Source of the DNA: Prionace glauca | Taxonomy: Eukaryota > Chordata > Chondrichthyes > Carcharhiniformes > Carcharhinidae | DNA length: 64,000 nt | Assembly: GCA_037974335.1 (NCBI GenBank) | Contig: CM075760.1 | Coordinates: 6,011,432-6,075,431 of the forward strand | Reading direction: 5' to 3' | Shown: piece after piece, positions 1 to 9,637 of the stretch | Position numbering within the stretch: the first letter of the stretch is position 1 | Layout: each line of letters starts with the position of its first letter | Made by a program: the position numbers and the translations under genes | Notes under the pieces: generated by a model | The model's database searches: none | Told to the model about the DNA's origin: nothing | Seen by the model: only the letters and a program-made list of their open reading frames with translations

Positions 1-970
1 AGAAACTAGCAGGTTTATATAGATTTTAGAAAAGCGTTGGCAAGTTTCCACATGGGGGGCTTGTCAGGAAGGCAAATTCACATAGGGTACAGGATAATTT
101 GATAAAATTGATTCAAAATTAGCTCAGTTGTCGAAGCAGACGGTGATGTTAAAAAGGTGCTTTAGTAACTGCAAGCCAGTGGAGTACAACAGGGTTCTGT
201 TTTGGGCCCCAATTATCATAATTAATGCAAATGACACATTGATAACTGTTCGGAGCTATGATAAGTAATTTTGCTGATAACACCAGCAATGGAAGGGTGC
301 CTACTGAGTGCATAATGTATTAATGAGCGCGTAATGGCTGCAAAAAAGATACAGATGGAATGTTCAAATGTGCAGACAAATGGTAGATGGTCGTTCACCC
401 TGAAAAGTGTGAGATGATAGGAAGGAGTAATTTGACAAGGAAGTACTCAACATATGGTAGGACACGAGAAAGCTCTGTGGAACAAAGGGATCTTGACGTG
501 GTTGCCCACAGATCTTTAAAGCAGAAGGGCGTGTGAGTAGATTACATTCGAGACATAGGTTGCAAAAGAGGGAGAGTCGTGTTGTAGTTGTATAGAACAT
601 TAGTGAGGCCACAACTGGAGAGTCATGTGGAATTCTGGTCGCTATTTTTTCGGAAGGATGCAGAGGAGATTCACCAGGATGCTTCCTGTTATGGGATATC
701 ATTGTTATGAAAAATGTTTGGATAGGTTTGTTTTGTTTTCTTTGGAGCAGAACAACTGAGGTGCAATCTGATCGTGTTGTTCAAGATTAGGAGAGAGATG
801 CACAAAGTAGAGAAGGAACAGTTGTTCTCCTTAGTTGAATGGTCAGTCACAGGTACACGTTTCAAGGTGAAGATAAGAATGTTTAGTGGAGTTGCGAGAA
901 AAAACGTTTTTTAACCCAGCAGGTGGTGACGGCCTGGAATCGACTGCACGGGAGGCTGGCAGAAGCCAGT
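1..970 (+). mobile_element. Degraded CR1-clade LINE (reverse transcriptase and C-terminal region)
   Basis: Broken reading frames follow the CR1 ORF2 order. A trace of the Phe-x-Lys-Ala-Phe helix lies near 30. A 'SGVxQGSVLGP'-like box is at 181-215, a Phe-Ala-Asp-Asn-like site is near 275, and the 'LYRTLVRPQLE.. VEFWS' segment is at 575-650. The 'FFTQQVVTAWNRL' C-terminal motif is at 905-945. The copy is riddled with stops and frameshifts, so it is old and non-coding. CR1 clade is a firm call from motif order; the subfamily is not resolved. Confidence 0.75.
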
Positions 971-1969
971 TGCTTCATATACTTCGAAAATCATTTGGAT
1001 GAGCCTTGGCACTTCAGTGCTATGGGCCAGGTGCTGGGAGATGGGGTTGGAAGTGATTTCAACTGTTTAACACGTGCAGTCGCAGACACAATTGGTCAAA
1101 GGGCTCCTGTGCTGTATGATTCCATCATTCTATACCTCTGCCTCTTTGGTGTCCTCACTTTCGCTTACTTTCCTCCATTTCTTCAAATCAGGCAGAAATT
1201 TGAATTAGTAGAGATCTACAAACAATCTTCTAAAACTGAATAAAAATGTTAGTCTTCCTCCACTCTGCCCATCCCTTGCCCCGCTCTCAGTATCCAGAAG
1301 CTACTCAACTCCCTCTTTCAGTTTGGGATGGGGTTGCAGATTCATTCCTCACACTTTTTAAAATCACCCTCCCAAGATTTTTCTACACAGACTATCTGAG
1401 AGGATACGATTGCAGCTGCATCCAGTGACTATACCCTGGAGACCTTCACATCTTGCCTCTCTTTCTCAAATCCGCTTTCTCCATCACAATCTCTGTTTTG
1501 ATCTTCGGCTTCCACCTGTCTCCGTTTCACCTATATCCTTCCTTTTTCTCCTTCTGCCACTGTAACTCTTTTTAACTGTAATGGTGGATGTCCTTATCTC
1601 CGCACCAACCCGCCCACCAGCTGTAATTCGACCCTCTTTCTACGTACTTCCTGCCGTCCATGTCTCTGCAACTTTCCCTGTCTCTCATGCACTCTGTGTT
1701 CAAAGGAGCGGTGCAATATTTCTGACGACCTTTGCCAATAATACAAATCACATTGCTGTCAGGGTGTGTGAAAAGACACACTACCTGGAGTCTCCAGGTT
1801 GAGGTTATTTCTAGTTCTCAGTCTCGGGGAAAGCATTAGCAACAATACATTAATAAGCACAAGAAGCCTTATTTAAAAAATGTACCAAAGGAAGTGACAC
1901 AGTATGTTCCCACTTTCAACATGGCTGTTTATGTATTTCCATCACTGAGGGGATGTGTGTCTGAACTGA
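971..1969. other. Stretch without a recognised gene
   Basis: Apart from pyrimidine-rich sequence at about 1,430-1,570, I see no conserved ORF, RNA gene or repeat. The short ORFs here have no recognisable domain. Confidence 0.5.
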
Positions 1970-1974
1970 TAAGA

Positions 1975-2120
1975 CACATGGAGTTCTCATTGAGACATAT
2001 AAGATGATGAATGGGCTGGATAGGATAGAAATGGAGAAAGGACAATAGGACTAGGGGACACAGCCTGAAGATAAAGGGGGGGGGGGGGAGAGGTGGCTAG
2101 ATTCGGATTACAGCAGTCGT
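1975..2120 (+). mobile_element. CR1 LINE fragment
   Basis: This piece matches the 'ETYKMMNGLDRIEME...TRGHSLKIKG' C-terminal stretch of CR1 ORF2 seen complete in the copy at 9.5-12.7 kb. It breaks off in a run of about 16 G. Confidence 0.75.
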
Positions 2121-2204
2121 GAGGCTGGGGGAATGAAATGTCTCTCCATTGTCCTTATATGGAAATAGTCACTTGCCGCCCGTGGCATTCTGCTGTGCTG
2201 AAAG

Positions 2205-2390
2205 GTCACATAAATAAAACTGGAGAGACAGAGAGAGTTTCAGGGGGGGGGGGTGGAGATTGGGATGGAGAGAGACAGAGAGATAGGGAAACATGCTGAG
2301 GGAGATAAACTGGAATCGAGAGTAAGCATGCGCGCGCGTGAGAGAGAAATGCTGGAGACAGATAGAGAGAGATGAGGAGAAACATGTTTA
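2205..2390. repeat. GA-rich simple sequence
   Basis: Purine-rich degenerate (GAGA)n sequence with a short (CG)n tract near 2,330. It produces long but meaningless ORFs on the opposite strand. Confidence 0.8.
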
Positions 2391-2394
2391 AAAA

Positions 2395-3615
2395 TATCGC
2401 AAGTGGAGTTGACAAGGGGGAGCCAGTCAAAGTGGTATATTTGGACTTTCAGAAAGCGTTTGCCAAAATCCCATATAAGAAATTATTATACACGATTAAA
2501 GCATATGGGATGGGGCGGGGGAGAGGTGAATTGAGATGGTTTGAAAACTAGTTGGCAATGATGAAACAAACAGTGGGAATTAATTGGCCCTTTTCAAATT
2601 AGCAGGAGTAAGTAGAGTTGTACTACAGGGATCGATGCTGAGGCACTAGATTTACATCTATTAATGATTTGACGAGTGAACAAAATGTAACGTCTCAAAA
2701 TTTGCAATTAGTATCAACCTGGGAGGGATAGACAACTGTGATGAGGATGCAGGGATCCATCAGCATGATCTGGATAGGTTGGGTGAGTGTTTAAATCAAT
2801 GACAGATGCAGTGTACTTGGGATAAATGTGAGGTTATTCACTTTGGAAGCAAAAACAAGAAGGCAGATCACTTCTTGAATGGCTGTAAATTGGGAGAGAG
2901 GGGTGTTCAGTGGATCCTGGGTGTCCATGTGCACCAGTCGCTGAACGTAAGCATGGAGGTGTAGCAAACAGCACAGAAGGCAAATTGTATGTGGGCCTTC
3001 ATGGCAAGAAGTTCCGAGAACAGGAACAGGAATGTGTCTTACAATTATATAGGAGCTTGGTGAAGCCAAACCTAGAGTATTGTGTGAAGTTTTTGTCTTC
3101 TTCTCGGAGGAAGAATGTCCTTGCTCTTGAGGGAGTGCAGACTCCCCAGGCTGATTCCAGTGGTGGCGGAACTGATGTATGAGGAGAAGTTGGATAGATT
3201 AGGATTGTTTTCGCTGGAGTTCAGATGAATGAGGGGGTATCTCATACAGGCTCATAAAATTCTAACAGGACGAGAACAGATGTTCCCGATGGTGGGACTG
3301 TCCAGAACCAGGGATAACAGTCTGAGGATACAGGGTAGAGCATTTAAGGTAGAGATGAGGAGCCATTACTTTATCTGAAGAATGGTGAGGTTGTGAAATT
3401 CATTACCACAGGAAGTTGATGTCAAAATATGCAGTGTATTAAAAAGGTGACTAGATACAGCACTCGGGATGAATGGGATGATAAGTTATGGGGAGAAAGT
3501 AGCATTAGGCTCTTGAGTTTGACGATCAGCCATGATTGTGATAAAATGACAAAGCAGGATCGGAGGCACAAATGGTCACCTCCTGCTGCTAATTTCTATG
3601 ATTCTATGTTAAACA
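2395..3615 (+). mobile_element. Degraded CR1 LINE, 3' portion with ATTCTATG-type tail
   Basis: CR1 ORF2 motifs appear in order. 'VDKGEPVKVVYLDFQKAF' is at 2,410-2,460, a decayed 'GSMLR' box follows, and the 'MQCTWDKCEVIHFGSKNKKADHF' stretch is at 2,805-2,880. The 'LYRSLVKPNLEYCVKF' stretch is at 3,047-3,095. The element ends in 'atttctatgattctatg', the 8-base repeat typical of CR1 3' ends. There are many frameshifts, so it is an old copy. Confidence 0.85.
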
Positions 3616-3619
3616 GCAG

Positions 3620-3960
3620 GAAAGAGAGGTGTTGGAGAGATACAGAATAAATATAGGGAGAGTGGGGGAGAAATATTTGAAGAGAGATTGATAAATAAGG
3701 GGAGAAAGCGAAAATGAGTGTTAGGAATGGAAAGAGATTGAATGGGAGAGAAATCTGGAATTTGGGGAAGAAACGGCAAAAGGAGCGGAAGAGGATGGCA
3801 ACGGTCAGATTAGGGAAGAAACGAGGGAGATGCAGAGACAGGGAGAGGGAAAGGAAGGAGAGACAAACAGAACAAGAAATCTGGAAACGAGAAATAGAAA
3901 GGCTGGGAGAAAAAGACAGAATGAGGAAGAGATTTGGAAAGGGGACGAATAATCCTGAAG
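3620..3960. repeat. GA-rich simple sequence
   Basis: Degenerate (GGGAGA)n sequence directly after the CR1 tail. ORFs on both strands here are compositional artefacts. Confidence 0.8.
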
Positions 3961-4438
3961 TTACATCAAAATCCATCAGATGACCAGTCCAGAGAAATGT
4001 TCAATCCAGTGTGGCCTTTTATAATTGGATGCAGGAAGGGAGGCAGATTACATTGCCAATATCTGGCATATTTCTGTGCATTTCGGGTCTTATTAGGAAG
4101 CCCATCCAGTCCAAGGTAATCCTGTAAAACAGGTCATATGAGAAATCCAAGCTCTCAACAATATTTATGTGATCAGAATTTGCAGATTTGCTCCATCAAA
4201 GTGAGAGATGTGTAATTCACAGCTTTCTGGCCCCCAGCCCCGCGTAATCTGCAGTGTTACATTGGCTACTTTCCAGTCTGCAATGCTAATCTCTAACTGA
4301 ATTTCTCCAACAAACAGCACCACATCAAGAAGACTTGCCCATTGGACTGATGTTGAAATCTTCTTCTTACTGTCGGTTCAGATATGGAAAAAATGTACTC
4401 ACTAATTTTTAGGTTCTTTTTTCTTGTTTTTCTCACAG
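3961..4438. other. 5' flank or intron of the first receptor gene
   Basis: Unique-looking sequence leading to a splice acceptor at 4,437-4,438 (pyrimidine tract then CACAG). I searched by eye for the expected first exon (a Tyr-Tyr-Pro-Val-Leu-like stretch followed by GTAAG) and did not find it. Confidence 0.4.
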
Positions 4439-5340
4439 TTAATTTACTGGGAATTGTGATCCTGAGTCGGGGAAAATGTGGGCTCTCCACCTGCACCACC
4501 CGTTACCTGGTGGCTATGGCAGCGGTGGATCTACTGTTCATCATTATAAACCCCATTCTCAACTACATAAATAATTATTATTTCCCCCTAAATTTCATGT
4601 CCCTCACATCTGTGTGTCGGGTTAAAGCTGTCCTGGAGACTTCAGCTGCGGACTGTTCTGTCTGGTTCACTGTCACTTTCTCCTTTGATCGATTTGTGGC
4701 TATTCGGTGTCAGAAAATGAAAACTAAATATTGCACTGGGAAAACTGCAGCTGCAGTTCTTGCAACAACCAGCGTCCTGCTCTCTCTGAAAAACATTCCC
4801 GTCTACTTTGTATTTGAACCTCAATTGATAATTGACAATGCCAAGTGGGGCTGTGCTGCCAAGGCAAGCGCTTGGACTGATCCTGGGTGGATTGGTTTTA
4901 ACTGGTTTAATCAGGTTTTGACCCCACTGCTCCCATTCAGTTTAATCCTGCTGATTAATGCTCTAACAGTCAGTCACATTTTAGTCACCAGTCGAGTGCG
5001 GAAGGGACTGAGGACTCAGAATAAGGGAGATGATCGCAGGGACCCAGAAATGGAAAGCAGAAAGAAGTCAATGATTTTACTCTTCAGCATATCCGGAGCT
5101 TTCATTCTGCTTTGGTCAGTTTATGTTGTAAAATTTTTCTATGCAGATGTGAGAGGATTAGTTTACCTCACTATTCCTGAATATACATTTCAAACAGTCG
5201 GATTTATGCTGCGGGATTTAAATTGTTGCACAAACACATTTATTTATGCGGTGACTCAATCCAAATTCAGGGAGCAGATCAGAATCGCGGTGAAATATCT
5301 GGTTACATCAATTATTAATTTAATGAAGAAAAAAAACTGA
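4439..5340 (+). CDS. GPR139-like G protein-coupled receptor, main exon
   Basis: This exon codes for about 300 residues of a rhodopsin-class receptor. It runs from the middle of TM1 ('VNLLGIVILSRGKCGLS') through TM2 ('YLVAMAAVDLLFIII'), TM3 ('DCSVWFTVTFSFDRFVAI') and later helices to TM7 ('CCTNTFIYAVTQSKFREQ'). The DRY motif reads Asp-Arg-Phe, and a Cys before TM3 and one in loop 2 ('WGCAA') can form the usual disulphide. I start the exon at a strong acceptor (TTTTTCTCACAG) because the paralogue at 56.8 kb is clearly spliced at the same residue with the same phase. The frame is also open upstream to an ATG at 4,384, giving a 318-residue single-exon alternative. The set resembles proteins annotated 'probable G-protein coupled receptor 139'; the ligand is unknown. 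No exon 1 was seen. Confidence 0.85.
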
Positions 5341-5375
5341 GTGACAAGCAATAAGCCTGGGATGATCAACAGACC

Positions 5376-6007
5376 TCCTCAGCTAATAAGCATAGAACCC
5401 TACAGTGCAGAAACAGGCCCTTCGGCCCATCGAGTCTGCACCGAACACAATCCCACCCAGACCCTATCCCCATATCCCTACACATTTTACCTGCTAATCC
5501 CTCTAACCTACACATCCCAGGACACTAAGGGGCAATTTTAGCATAGCCAATGAACCTAACCCGCACATCTTTGGACTGTGGGAGGAAACCGGAGCACCCG
5601 GAGAAAACCCACGCAGACACGAGGAGAATGTGCAAACTCCACACAGGCAGTGACCCGAGCCGGGAATCGAACCCAAGACCCTGGAGCTGTGAAGCAGCAG
5701 TGCTAACCACTGTGCTACCGTGCCGCCCAAATAAGACACTGGATCAAGAACTGACCATTTCAGACAATCAAAGACCAAATTCCTAACAACAGCCATAACC
5801 AATCAGAGAGAGGATTGCTAAAAAATAACTTCAGCTAATCAGAAGGTAGATCGCTAATTGACTGCCTCGGCCAATCAGGGACTATATGGCTAAACGACCA
5901 CCTCAGCCAATTAGAGAGTAATTTCCTAACTGACCTCCTCAGCCAATCAGAAACAGGGTTGCTAAATGATGGAATCAGCCAATCAGATACTTGATTACTA
6001 AACCAGT
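5376..6007. repeat. 36-base minisatellite with one CCAAT box per unit, split by a SINE
   Basis: Seven units can be aligned between 5,757 and 6,007, each carrying a core like CAGCCAATCAG followed by a GCTAA-type motif. The CAATCA core (one unit has TAATCA, one CAATTA) begins at 5,765, 5,800, 5,836, 5,872, 5,908, 5,944 and 5,980, so the period is 35 once and 36 five times. A further partial unit at 5,376-5,390 lies left of the SINE, so the SINE landed inside the array. The core reads on the minus strand as CTGATTGGCTG, a textbook NF-Y/Y-box site. Confidence 0.85.
5391..5729 (-). mobile_element. tRNA-derived SINE (HE1-like), full length
   Basis: On the minus strand it begins with a tRNA-like head (GGCACGGTAGCACAGTGG A box; GGTTCGATTCCCGG B box). 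It continues through a conserved core (GTGGGTTTCCTCCGGGTGCTCC) and ends in CACTGTAGGGTTCTATG. The copy is flanked by the direct repeat AATAAG (5,385-5,390 and 5,730-5,735). HE1-type SINEs are known from elasmobranchs; assignment to that family is by remembered consensus. Confidence 0.85.
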
Positions 6008-6520
6008 TTAAAGTCCAACAGCTTTATTTGGAATCACGAACTTTCAAAGCGCTGCTCTTTCATCAGCTGAGTTAATTTGGTTGTCTCATTGGGTTGGCAG
6101 TTGGCAGCATGGGGTTTGCTGAAGAACTGCCGGGGCCTCATTCACCTGATGATTCTCTCTATGCCTGCTGCAAGACCAATGGGGTCTATTTTGGTGGGGG
6201 GGGGGCAGAAATTGCACCCTCGACTGAGAACTTTGATTTCGTCTGGTTGAATGGTGTCGTGCAACAAGTTGACAATGGACTTCCCTGTAGCGGTATTATT
6301 TTCTACTGTGGTATTGGGGGAGGCGTGGTTGGTGCCGGCTGGGATACCGAGTTTCTCGAGTTTCGTGTTCTTGCTGTTCATGTAGGTAGTTTAGTCCCGA
6401 TGTTTTATCTGCTTGGTGGTGTATCACCCCTAGTCTGCTGTTATGCACCACCACTGAAATGTAAAAACCCAGAAGATACTGCCCTCCAAATCTACATGAA
6501 ATAATTTCATCCCAAGACAT
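6004..6520 (-). mobile_element. Penelope-like element fragment
   Basis: The minus strand encodes 'TKLEKLGIPAGTNHAS', 'NTTVENNTATGKSIVNL' and 'LSRGCNFCPPPTKIDPI', matching the N-terminal part of vertebrate Penelope-like ORFs. The left edge (6,004-6,075) is the terminal-repeat motif AAAGTCCAAC ... CTTTCATCAG, seen again at 13.7, 38.5, 45.5 and 47-48 kb. It is a short, broken copy. Confidence 0.7.
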
Positions 6521-6532
6521 ATTGGGAGATGT

Positions 6533-7265
6533 TATCAGAAATAAGACCATAATAAGTCCACAAGACATAGGAGCAGAATTAGATCACTCGACCCATCGCA
6601 TCTGCTCAACCATTCAATCGTGGCTGATATTTTTATCATCATCAATTTCCTGCCTTTTCCCCATAACCCCAGACCCACTTATGAATCATGAACCGATCTA
6701 TCTTTGTCTTCAATATTCTCAATCACCTGGCCTCCATAGCCTTGTGCAGCAAAGAGTTCCACAGTTTCACCACTCCCTGGCTGAATAAATGCATCTTCTC
6801 TGTTTTAATGAACTGTTTGTTCAGTCTGATGTTGTGCTCTCTGATTCTAGTTTTTCCTACTGGTGGAAGCGTCCCCTCCACGTCCCTTTTATCCAAGCCT
6901 CGCAATATCCTGTAAGGTTCAATAAGATACCCCCCTCATCCTTCTAAACTCTAACGAGTACAGACTCAGGGTCCTCAACCGTTCCTCATATGACAAACTC
7001 TTCATTCCAAGGATCATTCTCGTGAAAGTCCTCTCGACACTTTTCAAGGCCAACACATCCTTCCTTAAGTGTGGGGCCTAATACTACTCACAATATTCCA
7101 AATCGGATCTGATCAGAGCTTCATACAGTCTCAAAAGTACATCACTCCTCTTGTATTCTAGCCCTCTCGACATGAATGCTAACATTGCATTTACCTTCAT
7201 AACTGCTAAAAAAATCTGCACGTCAACCTTAAAAGAATCTTGAACAAGGATTCCCAAGTCCCTTT
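6533..7265 (-). mobile_element. CR1-clade LINE 3' fragment
   Basis: Read on the minus strand, the 3' end is the 'ATTGAATGG..GCAGAT' untranslated motif and the coding part includes '..FSQGVVKLWNSLLHKAMEA', the CR1 ORF2 C-terminus. The copy is more diverged than family A at 9.5 kb and belongs to another subfamily. Confidence 0.75.
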
Positions 7266-7279
7266 GTCATTTTTCACTG

Positions 7280-8420
7280 GGACAAGTACCCAATAATAGT
7301 CACAGAGCGCTGCTGCACAGAAACGGCCCTTCGGCCAATCGCACCGACATCGTTCAAACAATCAACTCCATATTCTAACCCCATTTACAGCACTTGCCCA
7401 TAGCCTTGTGTGCTTGGACACCGCAAAAACACACCTAAATACATTGTAAATGTTAAGAGGGTCTCTACCTCAACTACCCTTTCAGGCAGTGAGTTTTAGA
7501 CTCCCACCACCCTCTGGGTGGAAAGGTTTTTCCCTCACATCACCTCTAAACCTCCTGCTACTTACCTTAAACCTTTAACTCCTAGTCACTGATCCCGCCA
7601 TCAAGTGAAACAGTTTCTTACTATATACTTTCGTTGGGACCCTTAGTTTTATACATCTTAATCACGTCCACTCCGCTCCCCCCCCCCACCCCGCCCCCCC
7701 ACAAAAAATCCGAATCTCCTCTGCTCCAAAGATAAACCATCTCTATCCAATCAGCCAAGGCAACAACCTGGTAAATCAGCTGCCCACTACTTCCAGTGTT
7801 ATCACAACCCACCTATCATGTGGATTCCAAAACTGCACACTATAAAGCAGCTGTGACCTAACTACCGTTTTATATTGTTCCAGCATTACCTCCCTGATCT
7901 CTTAAATTCTATGCTTCGGCGAAAGAGCTAGTGTATCTTAGCCTTAGTAAACGCTTCATCCACCTATCTTGTTAAGTTAGTGAACACCATGGACACCAAG
8001 ATCCTGCGAAACTTCCCAGGTTCCTGTCATTCATTATGTATTCCCTTGCTTTGTTTTTCCTGTCCGAGAGCATCGCCTCACACTGATCCAGATCAAATTA
8101 TATTGGCCATTGATCAACCCATCCGACCAGCCCATCTATATCCTCCTGTGGCACAAGGCCTCTATCTACTTCCTACCCAGTTTTTGTATCATCAGCAAAC
8201 TTACCAAACAAGCCTTTACATTCAAATTGAAATCATTTATATAGGTCAATGATGCAAGTGCCCCGACCCTGAACCCTTCGGCATCCACAGGACGTAGGTT
8301 TTCAGTCTGAAAAACAGCCCTCGACCATTACCCCCTGCTCCATCCAAGTCAGACAACTCTGGAACCAATTTGCCAAATGTATTTAGATCCTATCAATGGT
8401 GGCGTATAACGACGCATTGT
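7280..8420 (-). mobile_element. Degraded LINE, CR1/L2-like
   Basis: Minus-strand relics of ORF2 can be followed: '..VxFWNSLP'-like sequence near 7,490-7,560, a 'HFDPGQCDAL'-like segment near 8,050-8,100 and a 'DDTKTG' site near 8,190. Next comes 'INDLYK' near 8,240. A poly-C tract sits at 7,678-7,700. It is too decayed to code. Confidence 0.55.
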
Positions 8421-9060
8421 TATCACACTTGCGTTACTGCCTCATTGAATGAAGGAAGTCAAGTTCTTTGAATGACCATTTGTATTTCCGTTGCATGTTC
8501 TGTCTTCCAGCCTTGAGCACCGAGTTATTGTTTGAGATGTTTGAGGTCTTGCTCCAGTTATTCATTGTTTTGTGTGCAGTTTGGGACTCCATATTTAAAA
8601 CAAAATGAAATGTGCCTTCGAGTGACGGTTATTAATGGACTTGGTGCTGCAGGAGCTTTTAATAATCTGACACAAATAAGTAGCCATCAGCCGAAATGTG
8701 CAAGTTGGAGGGAATCTTTTTGAACCGTCAGAGCAAGAAAGGAGAATCAGTGAGGAAAGTTTCTGTAGGGTAAACAGAACTGTGAAGGAGAATTGTAAAT
8801 GTAACATAGTGTAAGATACAGTATTCAGTTAATATCCAACAATAAATGTGAATTATGGCTCTTTTCCTCATTCCGAGGTTAACAGTGCGTATAAATGTTT
8901 CTACCCGCTTTTGAAATGAGTCTTTCGTGAGGTGAATGTGTTGATTACTACACTACAGAAACGATGCGTACCCTCCACTCTGGAAGCCTTGAATGAACCA
9001 TGAGGTCAGCATTGCAGACGTCAGAGCAACTTTCTCGAAGGTCAACACAAGGAAAGCGAC
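8421..9060. other. No gene recognised
   Basis: A stretch at 8,500-8,610 resembles 31,130-31,245 (both read like a worn CR1 'L..YSGF..HLE.VQFGSP' piece). The rest shows nothing I can name. Confidence 0.4.
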
Positions 9061-9063
9061 TGT

Positions 9064-9187
9064 CCCGGGGAGCGGGGGGTGGGGGGGGGGGGGCGGTACC
9101 CGGACGAGAACTCAGAGCCTGCATGGATCAGGTGACGGAGGAAGGGGGAGATGGGGTGGGGGGGGGCGTTTGGGGGGACGGGGGTTG
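9064..9187 (+). repeat. G-rich tract with G-quadruplex potential
   Basis: Several runs of 5-13 consecutive G separated by short linkers lie on the plus strand at 9,066-9,096 and 9,155-9,185. Such spacing can form G-quadruplexes. The apparent ORFs over it are compositional. Confidence 0.75.
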
Positions 9188-9204
9188 ATGGGTGGATTCG
9201 CATA

Positions 9205-9544
9205 CATTTTCAACCCTTTACAACAATCTGGGGTCCATATCTGGTTCAAGAGGATGACCATAATCTCAGTACCAAAGAAAAGCAAAGCACTGTGCCTTAA
9301 TGGCTATCGTCAGGTCGCTCTGACACCCATCATGGTGAAGTGCTTTGAAAGTCTAATCATGGCACCAATTAATTCCACCTCCAGTAATGCCTGGATCTAC
9401 TGCACTTCACCTACCGCAACAACAGGCCCACAGCTGATGTCATTTCTCTGGCCCTGCACTCAACTCTCGAACACCTAGATAACAAAGACATCTATTTCAG
9501 GCTCATATTTATTAACCGTAGCTCAGCCTACAACACCATTATTT
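9205..9544 (+). mobile_element. LINE fragment, L2/Maui-like reverse transcriptase
   Basis: The plus strand contains 'ISVPKKSKALCLNGYRQVALTPIMVKCFESLIM' at about 9,265-9,365 and a frame-shifted '[14 protein letters not shown]' near 9,500-9,543. These are the finger and palm motifs of an L2-like LINE RT unlike the CR1 copies around it. The family 1 element at 9,545 begins exactly where this one stops. Confidence 0.6.
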
Positions 9545-9637
9545 CATAAGAACATAAGAAATAGGAGCAGGAGTAGGCCATCTGGCCCTTCGAGGCTGCC
9601 CCGCCATTCAATAAGATCATGGCTGATCTGTCGTGAC

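Noticed and set aside
3596-3983. Overlapping ORFs of 126 and 89 residues on opposite strands
   Set aside because: They lie in GA-rich simple sequence; the proteins are Ser/Leu/Phe-rich or Arg/Glu-rich by composition only.
6094-6504. 136-residue plus-strand ORF
   Set aside because: It is antisense to a Penelope-like fragment whose minus-strand frame has recognisable motifs.
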